A stretch of DNA of 64,000 bases from an uncultured Olsenella sp. (GTDB lineage: Bacteria > Actinomycetota > Coriobacteriia > Coriobacteriales > Atopobiaceae), in NCBI GenBank assembly GCA_949290055.1, contig CASEQJ010000006.1, positions 1 to 64,000 on the forward strand. Reading direction: 5' to 3'. The notes under the pieces are model-generated. The model saw nothing but the letters and a program-made list of their open reading frames with translations, was not told where the DNA came from and made no database searches. This document shows positions 29,033 to 37,714 of this stretch, one piece after another (position 1 is the stretch's first letter; every line of letters starts with the position of its first letter). The position numbers and the translations under genes were made by a program.

Positions 29033-29674
29033 ATGGAGGACGTCTTCACCAACCTCATAAGTCAGTTCGGCTACATCGGCGTCTGGTTCCTCATCTTCTT
29101 CGAGAACGTGTTCCCGCCGATTCCGTCCGAGCTGATCCTGCCGCTCTCGGGCTTCTTCACCACCACGACCGACCTCACGCTGCCCGGCGTCATAATCGCC
29201 GCCACCATAGGCTCGATCACCGGCGCCTACATTCTCTACGGCGTGGGCCGGCTCCTCTCGCGCGAGCGCCTCATGACCTTCTTCGGCACCCGCCCCATGC
29301 GCCTTTTGGGCTTCAAGCCCGACGACATCTCCAGCGCCGTCGACTGGTTCGACCGCAAGGGCCAGGTGACGGTGCTGATCTGCCGCTGCATTCCCGTCGT
29401 GCGCAGCCTGATCTCCATTCCCGCCGGCACCGCGAAAATGAACGTTGTGCGCTTCTCGCTCTACACGCTCGTCGGCTCGGCGGTGTGGAACACGATCCTC
29501 TGCTCGCTCGGCGCGGCGGCCGGCAGCGCCTGGGAGACGGTCACCGAGCAGGCGGAGTGGGTCTCCGACGTCGTGAAGTACGTCATTGTCGCGATCGTGG
29601 TCGCCGCCGCCGTGTGGTGGGTCGTCAAGCGCATACTCCCCGCCCTGCGCGAGCGGCGCGAGCAGGAGCAGTAG
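29033..29674 (+). CDS. DedA/VTT-family membrane protein
   Basis: A 213-residue membrane protein. Conserved features are FFENVFPPIPSELILPLSGF near the N-terminus and the RCIPVVRSLISIPAGTAKM block, typical of DedA proteins involved in lipid scrambling and membrane homeostasis. About five hydrophobic segments are predicted. GAAAGGAGTCCC precedes the ATG. Confidence 0.9.
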   Translation: MEDVFTNLISQFGYIGVWFLIFFENVFPPIPSELILPLSGFFTTTTDLTLPGVIIAATIGSITGAYILYGVGRLLSRERLMTFFGTRPMRLLGFKPDDISSAVDWFDRKGQVTVLICRCIPVVRSLISIPAGTAKMNVVRFSLYTLVGSAVWNTILCSLGAAAGSAWETVTEQAEWVSDVVKYVIVAIVVAAAVWWVVKRILPALRERREQEQ

Positions 29675-29731
29675 CCGCCGCTCTCCCGCCCGTCCTTCTC
29701 GCCCCATGCAAAGCCCGTCGCCAACCTTAAA

Positions 29732-29745
29732 ATGAACGCGTTCAT
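29732..29745. promoter_or_regulatory. palindromic operator before the TetR gene
   Basis: A perfect 14-base palindrome ATGAACGCGTTCAT, 23 bases before the TetR start and overlapping the TTAAAAT-like -10 region. This size and place fit autoregulation by the adjacent TetR protein. Confidence 0.65.
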
Positions 29746-29768
29746 AAAGGCCGGCGAGAAGAACGTCC

Positions 29769-30329
29769 ATGCCCAAGATCATTGAGAACCTGCGCGAGCG
29801 CATACTCGAGGCCGCGCGCGAGGCCCTCGCCGCGGACGGCTGGCGCGCCCTCTCCATGCGCGCCCTCGCCCAGCGCGTGGGCGTGGCCCCCGGAACCCTC
29901 TACAACTACTTCTCCGACAAGGAGGAAATCGTCGCCACGCTCGCCCTCGCCGATTGGCAGGACGCGATCGCGCGCATGGACGCCGTCGCGGCCGCGGCCA
30001 CCGACCTCGAGCGCGGCCTCGCCGCCCTCTGCGACGAGCTCAACGCCTTCTCGGACGCCTACCGCCCCACGTGGCAGCAATACGAGAGCGGCAGCGCCGC
30101 GAGCTACCTCACCCGCTATCACCGCATGCTCCGCGAGCAGGTCGCGCGCCCCGTGCGCGCCGTGGTCGAGCGCGCGGGCCGCGCAGACCTCTCCCCGCTC
30201 GCCGACGTGCTGGCCGAGGCGCTTCTCGCCTGCTCGGTCAACGCCGATCTTGGCACCCCAGCCATGGGCAAGCTGGCGTCCGCCCTCGCCGCGGGCGCCC
30301 CGCACACAGAAGGAGGACAACAATCGTGA
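29769..30329 (+). CDS. TetR-family transcriptional regulator
   Basis: A 186-residue regulator with an N-terminal helix-turn-helix (ALSMRALAQRVGVAPGTLYNYFSDKEEIVATL, residues about 22-54) and an all-helical ligand domain. An operator-like palindrome precedes it. Its stop overlaps the GTG start of the next gene (GTGA), so it is co-translated with the flavin-reductase-like protein and probably controls it. No strong Shine-Dalgarno is visible; GAGAAG within a GGCGAGAAGAACG motif is the nearest purine run. Confidence 0.88.
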   Translation: MPKIIENLRERILEAAREALAADGWRALSMRALAQRVGVAPGTLYNYFSDKEEIVATLALADWQDAIARMDAVAAAATDLERGLAALCDELNAFSDAYRPTWQQYESGSAASYLTRYHRMLREQVARPVRAVVERAGRADLSPLADVLAEALLACSVNADLGTPAMGKLASALAAGAPHTEGGQQS

Positions 30330-31261
30330 GCAGCTTCAAGGACCTGAGGATCGTCGACAACTTCTACCAGACGTCGGCGTTCTTCCCCATGCCGACGGTG
30401 TGCATCTCCACCATGAACCCCGACGGCTCCCTCAACATCGGCTCGTACTCGCTCTGCTTCCCGTACTACATTGCCGGCAAGGACCGCTACGCGATGCTGC
30501 TGGAGTGCCGCAACACGTCCAACACCTGCGCCAACCTGCTCCGCACGCACAAGTGCGCCCTCAACTTCATTCCCGACGACCGCGAGAGCTTCAAGGAGGC
30601 CGTGCGCCTGGGATTCCCCGGCCCCTCCTCGGAGAAGATGGGCGACCTCGCCTTTGAGATGGAGCCCGGCCAGGCCGACCCCGCGGACCCCAACCGCCCG
30701 CCCGTGATCAAGACCGCGTTCCAGATCTTCGAGTGCACCTGGGCCGCGGAGCTCGAGGGCGCCGACAAGTTCCGCGTGGAGGACATAGACGACGGCCACC
30801 CCGGCCCCTACAACGACTTCAACGGGATCACCTCCAAGTACGGAGCCCACTTCATTCTCCACATCGACAAGATCCTCATGAAGGAGCGCTACTACGACGC
30901 CATCGTGAACGGCGTCACCAAGAACTCCTTCCCGCCCGTGCCCGTGGACTACGGCTACCGCGACTCCACCAACTTCTGGTACACGCGCTTCCCCAAGCTC
31001 GCCAAGCCCATCGCCGAGCCCATCCCCGCCCCCAAGGAGGTGGACATCGAGTCCATCCGCTACGCGGCCAACCGCGCGGACGACACGGTCAAGTTCACCG
31101 ACGAGGCGCTCAAGAACTTTGTCAAGGTGCCGCGCCCGTTCCTCAAGACCGTCCTCAACGGCTGCGTGGCCTGGGCCAAGGAGAACGGCGTCGAGCTGAT
31201 CACCGACGAGCACGTCAAGATCATCAACGACAAGCGCCGCGCCGAGAAGGACGCGCGCTGA
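30326..31261 (+). CDS. flavin-reductase-like protein with C-terminal PCP_red-like domain
   Basis: A 311-residue protein. Residues about 1-190 resemble the flavin reductase-like FMN-binding barrel (FYQTSAFFPMPTVCISTMNPDGSLNIGSYS). The last ~60 residues (FTDEALKNFVKVPRPFLK ... AKENGVELITDEHV) resemble the small PCP_red-type domain seen at the C-termini of some redox proteins. A role as a flavin-dependent oxidoreductase is inferred; the substrate is unknown. The GTG start at 30326 has AGGAGG upstream and overlaps the tetR stop, making a two-gene operon that ends in a G/C-rich hairpin. Confidence 0.7.
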   Translation: MSSFKDLRIVDNFYQTSAFFPMPTVCISTMNPDGSLNIGSYSLCFPYYIAGKDRYAMLLECRNTSNTCANLLRTHKCALNFIPDDRESFKEAVRLGFPGPSSEKMGDLAFEMEPGQADPADPNRPPVIKTAFQIFECTWAAELEGADKFRVEDIDDGHPGPYNDFNGITSKYGAHFILHIDKILMKERYYDAIVNGVTKNSFPPVPVDYGYRDSTNFWYTRFPKLAKPIAEPIPAPKEVDIESIRYAANRADDTVKFTDEALKNFVKVPRPFLKTVLNGCVAWAKENGVELITDEHVKIINDKRRAEKDAR

Positions 31262-31264
31262 CGC

Positions 31265-31302
31265 GCGGGGGGCGGGGAGCGCGCCGCCCCGCCCCCCCCC
31301 CC
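31265..31302. terminator. G/C stem-loop with an 11-C tract
   Basis: GCGGGGGGCGGGGAGC pairs with GCCGCCCCGCCCCCC after the flavin-reductase-like gene. The right arm extends into 11 consecutive C residues (31292-31302). It is a likely terminator; the homopolymer is prone to slippage. Confidence 0.7.
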
Positions 31303-31488
31303 GATCACGCCCGTTGCCACCACCATAGGTTGACGTTGTTCTTCTCGTCATGCACTACATCTTGTGTATTTTGGTGCTTGTTATCTTTTTCTAACTTATT
31401 CTCGTCCACAGGGCCGCGCAGACGTGGTAGTTTTGTGCTGCCGCGTTGTGCGGCGACCGATGCAACGACGCAAAAAGGAGCGTGAGCA

Positions 31489-33579
31489 GTGAGTCAGCAG
31501 GAGGCATGGGCCGGCTTTGTCGGCGGCAACTGGGAGCACGAGATCGACGTCCGTGACTTCATCCAGCGCAACTACACCCCCTACGACGGCGACGAGTCCT
31601 TCCTCGTCGGCCCCACGGAGAGCACCACCAAGCTCTGGGACGAGGTCATGGACCTCTTCCAGAAGGAGCGCGAGGCCGGCGGCGTCCTGGACATGGACAC
31701 CAAGGTCGTCTCCACGATCACCTCGCACGAGGCCGGCTACATCGACGAGCCGCTCGAGAAGATCGTGGGCCTGCAGACCGAGAAGCCCCTCAAGCGCGCC
31801 CTCATGGTCAACGGCGGCATCCGCATGGCCGTGGCCGCCTGCAAGCAGAACGGCTACGAGGTCGACCCGGAGATCGTGAACATCTACACGAACTACCGCA
31901 AGACCCACAACGCCGGCGTCTTTGACGTCTACACGCCCGAGATGCGCGCGTGCCGCCACAGCCACATAATCACCGGCCTGCCCGACGCCTACGGCCGCGG
32001 CCGCATCATCGGCGACTACCGCCGCGTGGCGCTCTACGGCGTCGACCGCCTGATCGAGGAGAAGAAGGCCGAGCTCGCCGGCACGCAGAAGCACATGCGC
32101 GAGGAGGTCATCCGTCACCGCGAGGAGCTGGCCGAGCAGATCCGCGCCCTCGGCGAGCTCAACCAGCTGGGCAAGATCTACGGCTTTGACATCTCCCGCC
32201 CGGCGGCCACCTTCCAGGAGGCCGTGCAGTGGCTGTACTTTGGCTACCTCGCCGCGGTCAAGGAGCAGAACGGCGCCGCCATGTCCATCGGCCGCAACTC
32301 CACGTTCCTGGACATCTACGCCGAGCGCGACCTCAAGAACGGCACGCTCACCGAGGCCGAGGCGCAGGAGATCATTGACCACCTCGTCATGAAGCTCCGT
32401 ATGGTCAAGTTCGCCCGCACCCCCGAGTACAACGAGCTCTTCTCCGGCGACCCGCAGTGGGTCACCGAGTCCCTCGGCGGCATGGGCGTCGACGGCCGCT
32501 CCATGGTCACCAAGACCGCCTTCCGCTACCTGCACACCCTGGAGAACATGGGCACCAGCCCCGAGCCCAACCTCACGGTGCTCTGGTCCACGCGCCTGCC
32601 CGAGGGCTTCAAGCGCTACTGCGCCAAGATCTCCATTGCCACGAGCTCCATTCAGTACGAGAACGACGACCTCATGCGCGTCTACCACGGCGACGACTAC
32701 GCGATCGCCTGCTGCGTGTCCTCCATGCGCATCGGCAAGGAGATGCAGTTCTTTGGCGCCCGCGCCAACCTCGCCAAGTGCCTCCTCTACGCCATTAACG
32801 GCGGCCGTGACGAGAAGACCGGCGAGCAGGTCGGCCCGAAGTTCCGTCCGGTGGAGGGCGACTACCTCGACTACGACGACGTCATCTCCAAGTACCGCGA
32901 CATGATGCAGTGGCTGGCCGAGGTCTACGTCAACTCGCTGAACATTATTCACTACATGCACGACAAGTACTGCTACGAGCGTCTGCAGATGGCCCTGCAC
33001 GACGAGCACGTGCACCGCTGGTTTGCCACGGGCATTGCCGGCCTCTCCGTCGTGGCCGACTCGCTCTCTGCGATCAAGTACGCCAAGGTCAAGGTCATTC
33101 GTGACGAGACCGGCCTGGTCACCGACTACGAGGTCGAGGGCGACTTCCCCAAGTACGGCAACGACGACGACCGCGTGGACCAGATTGCCCACGACGTGGT
33201 CGAGATCTTCATGAAGTACGTCCGCGAGACCGACACCTACCGCAACTCCGTGCCCACGACCTCGATCCTCACGATCACCTCGAACGTCGTCTACGGCAAC
33301 GCCACCGGCAACACGCCCGACGGCCGTCGTGCCGGCGAGCCCTTCGCCCCGGGCGCCAACCCCATGCACCGTCGTGACACCCACGGCGCCGTGGCGTCGC
33401 TCGCCTCCGTTGCCAAGCTCCCGTTCAAGGACGCCCAGGACGGCATCTCCAACACGTTCTCGATCGTCCCGAACGCGCTCGGCAAGGACGGCGCCGTCAT
33501 GTTCGACGAGCTCGACCTCGACGCCCTCGGCGTGGACATTCAGATCGAGAACCCCGCCCCCGACTGCGGCTGCTGCTAG
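31489..33579 (+). CDS. pflB: pyruvate formate-lyase, large subunit lacking the glycyl-radical domain
   Basis: A 696-residue formate C-acetyltransferase converting pyruvate and CoA to formate and acetyl-CoA. It matches E. coli PflB nearly throughout ([67 protein letters not shown]) and keeps the active-site cysteine pair Cys408-Cys409 (YAIACC). It then stops after a unique tail ending PDCGCC, without the RVSGYAV radical loop. That loop is encoded by the next gene. The GTG start at 31489 has AAAAAGGAG upstream. The radical must be supplied in trans. Confidence 0.93.
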   Translation: MSQQEAWAGFVGGNWEHEIDVRDFIQRNYTPYDGDESFLVGPTESTTKLWDEVMDLFQKEREAGGVLDMDTKVVSTITSHEAGYIDEPLEKIVGLQTEKPLKRALMVNGGIRMAVAACKQNGYEVDPEIVNIYTNYRKTHNAGVFDVYTPEMRACRHSHIITGLPDAYGRGRIIGDYRRVALYGVDRLIEEKKAELAGTQKHMREEVIRHREELAEQIRALGELNQLGKIYGFDISRPAATFQEAVQWLYFGYLAAVKEQNGAAMSIGRNSTFLDIYAERDLKNGTLTEAEAQEIIDHLVMKLRMVKFARTPEYNELFSGDPQWVTESLGGMGVDGRSMVTKTAFRYLHTLENMGTSPEPNLTVLWSTRLPEGFKRYCAKISIATSSIQYENDDLMRVYHGDDYAIACCVSSMRIGKEMQFFGARANLAKCLLYAINGGRDEKTGEQVGPKFRPVEGDYLDYDDVISKYRDMMQWLAEVYVNSLNIIHYMHDKYCYERLQMALHDEHVHRWFATGIAGLSVVADSLSAIKYAKVKVIRDETGLVTDYEVEGDFPKYGNDDDRVDQIAHDVVEIFMKYVRETDTYRNSVPTTSILTITSNVVYGNATGNTPDGRRAGEPFAPGANPMHRRDTHGAVASLASVAKLPFKDAQDGISNTFSIVPNALGKDGAVMFDELDLDALGVDIQIENPAPDCGCC

Positions 33580-33604
33580 GCCGCCCGACCAGAAAGGAAT
33601 CGCC

Positions 33605-33856
33605 ATGACCACCGCCACCGTTGCTCCCGAGCAGGTCGACAACCTCGTCAGCATGATCGACGGCTACGTTGAGGAGGGCGGCCACCACCTCAACGTCAAC
33701 GTCTTCACCAAGGAGACGCTGCTCGACGCCCAGGCCCACCCCGAGAAGTACCCGCAGCTGACCATTCGCGTCTCCGGCTACGCGGTGAAGTTCAACTCCC
33801 TCACCAAGAAGCAGCAGGACGACGTCATCTCCCGCACCTTCCACGAGGCGATGTAA
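33605..33856 (+). CDS. grcA: separate glycyl-radical subunit of pyruvate formate-lyase
   Basis: An 83-residue protein whose residues 13-83 match the C-terminal end of E. coli PflB ([43 protein letters not shown]). Gly58 in RVSGYAV is the radical-bearing residue. It resembles the stress rescue protein GrcA/YfiD, but the adjacent large subunit has no radical domain of its own, so it should be an obligate part of the enzyme. It has its own ribosome site (AAAGGAATCGCC) 25 bases after the pflB stop, so this is a true gene split and not a frameshift. Confidence 0.92.
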   Translation: MTTATVAPEQVDNLVSMIDGYVEEGGHHLNVNVFTKETLLDAQAHPEKYPQLTIRVSGYAVKFNSLTKKQQDDVISRTFHEAM

Positions 33857-33879
33857 GGTCAACCTGACCTGTAAGGCAG

Positions 33880-33955
33880 ACGGCCCGGGCAATTGCTCCG
33901 CAAAGTGCTTCGCGCTCCGCGCTCAGGAACTTTGCTTCGCAAATGCCCGGGCCGT
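33880..33955. terminator. long hairpin after the pyruvate formate-lyase genes
   Basis: ACGGCCCGGGCA (33880-33891) pairs with TGCCCGGGCCGT (33944-33955), and inside it GCAAAGT pairs with ACTTTGC. It lies 24 bases after the small subunit stop and before the activase gene, so it may limit read-through into pflA. Confidence 0.75.
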
Positions 33956-34002
33956 TCGCTCTATCATGGTTGTGCGTACAGGTCTGGGTGGAAGGTGCGG
34001 AT

Positions 34003-34815
34003 GTGACTGTGGATACCGAAGGACGCGCTCGTGACGTTGACGTGGTCGGAAGGGTGCACTCCACCGAGAGCTTTGGGACGGTGGACGGCCCCGGCACGCG
34101 CTTCGTCGTGTTCTGCCAGGGCTGCCCCATGCGCTGCCAGTACTGCCACAACCCCGACACCTGGGAGTTCGCCCGCGCGGACGGAACCGGCCCCGGGACC
34201 AGCGTGACGGTCGGCGAGCTGCTCGAGCGCTACGAGCGCAACCGCCCCTTCTACCGCACCGGCGGCATAACGGTGACGGGCGGGGAGCCCATGGCGCAGC
34301 CCGACTTCGTGGCGGCCCTCTTCCGCGCCGCGCACGCCGCGCCCGCCGGCCGCATCCACACCTGCCTCGACACCTCCGCGGCAACCTTTTCCGCGGCGCA
34401 CGCCGACCGCTTCTCGGCGCTGCTCGACGCCACCGACATGGTGCTTCTCGACATAAAGACCTCGGACCCCGCGCTGCACGAGACGCTGTGCGGACTGCCC
34501 GCCTCGCATGCCCTCGAGCTCGGCGACGAGCTTGCGCGCCGCGGCATTCCCACGCTGGTGCGCCACGTGGTGGTGCCCGGCCTCACCGACTCCGAGGAGG
34601 AGTGCGCGGCCGTCGGCCGCATAATCGGCGACTGGGACAACGTCGTGGGGCTCGACTTCCTCCCCTACCACACCCTCGGCAAGACCAAGTACGACAAGCT
34701 CGGCATTGAGTACCCGCTCAAGGGCGTGAAGGCCATGAACGCCGCGCGTGCCAAGGAGCTGCGGCAGGTGGCCCTTCTCGCCCGCGCCCGACGCCGCGCC
34801 GAGCGCGGGAGGTAG
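34003..34815 (+). CDS. pflA: pyruvate formate-lyase activating enzyme (radical SAM)
   Basis: A 270-residue radical SAM activase with the CxxxCxxC iron-sulfur motif at C41, C45 and C48 (CPMRCQYC), followed by the SAM-binding GGITVTGGEPMAQ. It abstracts hydrogen from the glycine in RVSGYAV, here on the separate small subunit. The GTG start at 34003 has GGAAGG upstream; an overlapping ATG at 34001 is out of frame. It is co-oriented with the two lyase genes, behind a hairpin. Confidence 0.95.
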   Translation: MTVDTEGRARDVDVVGRVHSTESFGTVDGPGTRFVVFCQGCPMRCQYCHNPDTWEFARADGTGPGTSVTVGELLERYERNRPFYRTGGITVTGGEPMAQPDFVAALFRAAHAAPAGRIHTCLDTSAATFSAAHADRFSALLDATDMVLLDIKTSDPALHETLCGLPASHALELGDELARRGIPTLVRHVVVPGLTDSEEECAAVGRIIGDWDNVVGLDFLPYHTLGKTKYDKLGIEYPLKGVKAMNAARAKELRQVALLARARRRAERGR

Positions 34816-34826
34816 GTCGAGGCGGC

Positions 34827-35855
34827 CTATGCGCGCTCGGCGATCTCCTTCACAAGGCGCTCGGTCTTGTCCCAGCCGAGGCAGGCGTCGGTGATCGACT
34901 GCCCGTAGGTGGTGCCGCCCACGGGCTGGTTGCCGTCGACGAGGTAGGACTCCACCATGAAGCCGCGCACGAGGCGACGAATCGTGTCCGAGCGGCTCAT
35001 GGAGTCGAGCACCTCGTGGCAGATGCGGATCTGCTGGAACGGACGCTTGCCGGAGTTGTCGTGGTTGCAGTCAATGACCGCGGCGGGGTTGCCAAAGCTC
35101 GCGGCGGTATACTTTTCGGCCAGGCGCTCCAGGTACTCGTAGTGGTAGTTGGGGTAGTTGATGCCGTCGAGACCCACGTAGCCGCGCAGGACGGCGTGGG
35201 CGAGCGGGTTGCCGGTGGTGGAGACCTCCCAGTTGCGGAAGATGAACGTCTGGGGCTGCTGGGCGGCGTAGATCGAGTTGAGCATGACGTCGGTGGAGCC
35301 ACCCGTGGGGTTCTTCATGCCCACCGGCATGGGAACGCCCGAGGCAACGAGACGGTGCTCCTGGTTCTCCACGGAGCGCGCGCCCACGGCAATATAGGCG
35401 AGCACGTCAATGAGGTACTGGTAGTTCGTGGGGTAGAGCATCTCGTCCGCCGTAAACAGGCCCGTCTCCTCCACCACGCGCAGGTGCATGCGGCGAATGG
35501 CCTTGACGCCCTCGAGCAGGTCGTCGGCTGCCTCGGGGTTGGGGTTGTGGAGCAGGCCCTTGTAACCGGTGCCCTTGGTACGCGGCTTGTTGGTGTAGAC
35601 GCGCGGGATCACGACGAGGCGGTCGCGCACGCTCTCGGTGAGCTTGGCAAGACGGAGCGCATAGTCAAGCACGGAATCCTCGCGGTCAGCAGAGCAGGGA
35701 CCGATAATGAGCAGGAGGCGGTCGTCCTCGCCGCGCAGCACGCGGGCGACGTCAGCGTCAAAGGAGGCCTTGCGCTCCGCCATTTCCGCGGAAAGCGGCA
35801 TTTCGGCACGAATGTCCTTCGGAATGGGCAGGAGACGCTTGAACTTCATCGACAT
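34827..35855 (-). CDS. aroF: 3-deoxy-7-phosphoheptulonate (DAHP) synthase, class I
   Basis: A 342-residue enzyme condensing phosphoenolpyruvate and erythrose-4-phosphate, the first step of the shikimate pathway. Family blocks include LLIIGPCSADREDSVLDYA, RVYTNKPRTKGTGYKGL, ARSVENQEHRLVASG, CNHDNSGK and MVESYLVDGNQ. It belongs to the AroF/G/H class with feedback-control potential. The start at 35855 (MSMKFKRLLPIPKD) has AAAGG upstream; about 95 further in-frame codons upstream run through promoter and repeat sequence and are rejected. It is convergent with pflA. Confidence 0.94.
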   Translation of the reverse strand: MSMKFKRLLPIPKDIRAEMPLSAEMAERKASFDADVARVLRGEDDRLLLIIGPCSADREDSVLDYALRLAKLTESVRDRLVVIPRVYTNKPRTKGTGYKGLLHNPNPEAADDLLEGVKAIRRMHLRVVEETGLFTADEMLYPTNYQYLIDVLAYIAVGARSVENQEHRLVASGVPMPVGMKNPTGGSTDVMLNSIYAAQQPQTFIFRNWEVSTTGNPLAHAVLRGYVGLDGINYPNYHYEYLERLAEKYTAASFGNPAAVIDCNHDNSGKRPFQQIRICHEVLDSMSRSDTIRRLVRGFMVESYLVDGNQPVGGTTYGQSITDACLGWDKTERLVKEIAERA

Positions 35856-35891
35856 GCGGGGCAGCCTTTCGACGCTTATGCGAACCGGCGT

Positions 35892-35921
35892 ATTATCGCG
35901 CGGCAATCGTTTTCGGTGCAA
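35892..35921 (-). promoter_or_regulatory. predicted aroF promoter
   Basis: On the reverse strand TTGCAC (35916-35921) and GATAAT (35892-35897) are separated by 18 bases, placing transcription start near 35884, some 30 bases before the ATG. The repeat units of array B begin about 35 bases upstream of the -35. Confidence 0.6.
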
Positions 35922-35954
35922 CACAGCTGAGCGACGTTTGCACAAAAGCAACGT

Positions 35955-36154
35955 TCGTGTGATGACGCGCCGCATTTGAAGGCAAAACGCCCGCTCGTGT
36001 GATAAGAAAACGGCACCGTTTCTGAATCCGATTATATTATTGATATATCTATCTGGGCAAACGCGTTGCGAGCGGCCAACCGTCTCTGTTTCGAGCGATT
36101 TTTTCATCACACGAACGCCTTTTTTGCGCCGAAACCGGGACATTCATCACACGA
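35955..36154. repeat. array B: four TCGTGTGATGA units, two facing two
   Basis: Forward TCGTGTGAT units start at 35955 and 35995 (40 bases apart). Inverted ATCACACGA units end at 36114 and 36154 (40 bases apart). The central 120-base stretch holds a very AT-rich segment (GATTATATTATTGATATATC). The array fills the 374-base gap between divergent aroF and the C69 peptidase gene; no protein gene is seen there. The architecture parallels arrays A1-A3 but the unit sequence differs. Confidence 0.75.
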
Positions 36155-36229
36155 GCGACCGTTTTGCAGCCCGGCGGGCGCGCTAAGATGGTGGCGCACG
36201 TCCGCACGTCACGCCCAGAAGGAGGCACC

Positions 36230-37714
36230 ATGCCCTGCACCACCATACTCGTCGGCAAGAAGGCAAGCTACGACGGCTCCACCATTGTCGCTCGCAACGA
36301 GGACTCCCCCGGTGGTCAGTTCGAGGCCAAGCGCTTTGTTGCCCGCGAGGCCCCCGTTTCGGGCTCGGTCTACAAGAGCGTCCTCTCACACCTGGAGATC
36401 ACACTTCCCGAGGGCGGGACCCGCTACACCGCCATGCCCAACGCCGACCTGCGCGAGGGTCTCTGGGAGGCCGCCGGCTTCAACGCGCGCAACGTCGGCA
36501 TGAGCGCGACCGAGACCCTCACCTCCAACGAGCGCGTGCTCGCCGCCGACCCGCTCGTGGAGTACCGCGCCGCGCGCGGCACGGAGGGCGAGCCGGGCTT
36601 TGAGCCCGAGCGTCTCGGCGGAATCGGCGAGGAGGACATGGTCACGCTCGTGCTTCCCTTCGCCAAGAGCGCCCGTGACGGTGCGCTTCGCCTCGGCGAG
36701 CTGCTCGAGCGCTACGGGACCTATGAAATGAACGGAATCGCGTTCTCCGACGCAGACGAGATCTGGTGGCTCGAGACCGTGGGCGGCCACCACTGGATCG
36801 CGCGCCGCGTCCCGGACGACTCCTACGTGACCATGCCCAACCAGCTGGGCATCGACGACTTCGACCTTGCGGACGCCTTCGGCGAGCAGCGCGAGCACCT
36901 CTGCTCGACTGACCTGCGCGAGTGGATGGCCGCCAACCACCTTGACCTCACGCTCGGCGTCTCGGGTGACCACTTCAACCCGCGCGACGCCTTTGGCAGC
37001 CACTCCGACGCCGATCACGTCTACAACACGCCGCGCGCCTGGGACATGCAGCGCTTCCTCAGCCCGCACGCCGGTCCCTGGGAGAGCGCGGCGCCGGGCG
37101 CGGACTTTGGACCCGAGAGCAACTGCATTCCGTGGTGTCGCGAGCCGGAGCGCAAGGTCACGATCGAGGACGTGAAGTACGTGCTCTCCCTGCACTACCA
37201 GGGCACGCCCTATGACCCTTACGGCAGCGGCCCGGCCTCCGCGCGCGGCCTCTACCGTCCGATCGGCATCAACCGCAACTGCCAGCTCGCCGTGCTGCAG
37301 CTGCGCCCCTACGTCGACGCGAGCCGCGCCGCGCTGCAGTGGATCTCGCTCGGCAGCAACGTCTTCAACGCCCTCGTGCCGTTCTACGCCGGCGTGACCA
37401 AGACGCCCGACTACCTGGCCAACACCACCACGACCGTCACCACGGACAGCTTCTACTGGGCGAACCGCCTCGTTGCCGCCCTGGCCGACGCGGCCTACGG
37501 CGCGTGCCTGCCGCACGTGGAGCGCTACCAGGAGCACCTCACCAGCCGCTGCGCCGCGCTGATTCGCGCGTGCGACCTCGCGAACGGAGACCTCGAGCCC
37601 TGCAACCAGGCCATAGCCGACGAGTGCCGCCGCGAGACGGACGAGCTGCTCTCCAAGGTGCTCTACGAGAGCAGCATGCGCATGAGAAACGGCTTCGCGC
37701 GCAGCGACAACTAG
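36230..37714 (+). CDS. C69-family dipeptidase (PepD-like)
   Basis: A 494-residue Ntn-type dipeptidase. The N-terminus MPCTTILVGKKASYDGSTIVARNEDS provides the nucleophile Cys3 and the RNED block typical of C69 enzymes. No signal peptide is present. These enzymes cleave a wide range of dipeptides, fitting amino-acid scavenging. The start at 36230 has AAGGAGG upstream. Its TAG stop overlaps the stop of the opposite-strand gene in a shared CTAG. Confidence 0.93.
   Translation: MPCTTILVGKKASYDGSTIVARNEDSPGGQFEAKRFVAREAPVSGSVYKSVLSHLEITLPEGGTRYTAMPNADLREGLWEAAGFNARNVGMSATETLTSNERVLAADPLVEYRAARGTEGEPGFEPERLGGIGEEDMVTLVLPFAKSARDGALRLGELLERYGTYEMNGIAFSDADEIWWLETVGGHHWIARRVPDDSYVTMPNQLGIDDFDLADAFGEQREHLCSTDLREWMAANHLDLTLGVSGDHFNPRDAFGSHSDADHVYNTPRAWDMQRFLSPHAGPWESAAPGADFGPESNCIPWCREPERKVTIEDVKYVLSLHYQGTPYDPYGSGPASARGLYRPIGINRNCQLAVLQLRPYVDASRAALQWISLGSNVFNALVPFYAGVTKTPDYLANTTTTVTTDSFYWANRLVAALADAAYGACLPHVERYQEHLTSRCAALIRACDLANGDLEPCNQAIADECRRETDELLSKVLYESSMRMRNGFARSDN

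Noticed and set aside
31489-33856. Pyruvate formate-lyase broken by a frameshift or sequencing error
   Set aside because: The large chain has its own unique 20-residue tail and the small gene has a separate ribosome site and a new N-terminus, so two designed genes fit better than one broken gene.
34827-36143. A longer DAHP synthase start at 36143
   Set aside because: The extra 96 residues lack family similarity and cross a promoter and repeat array B; the start at 35855 has a ribosome site and the normal N-terminus.
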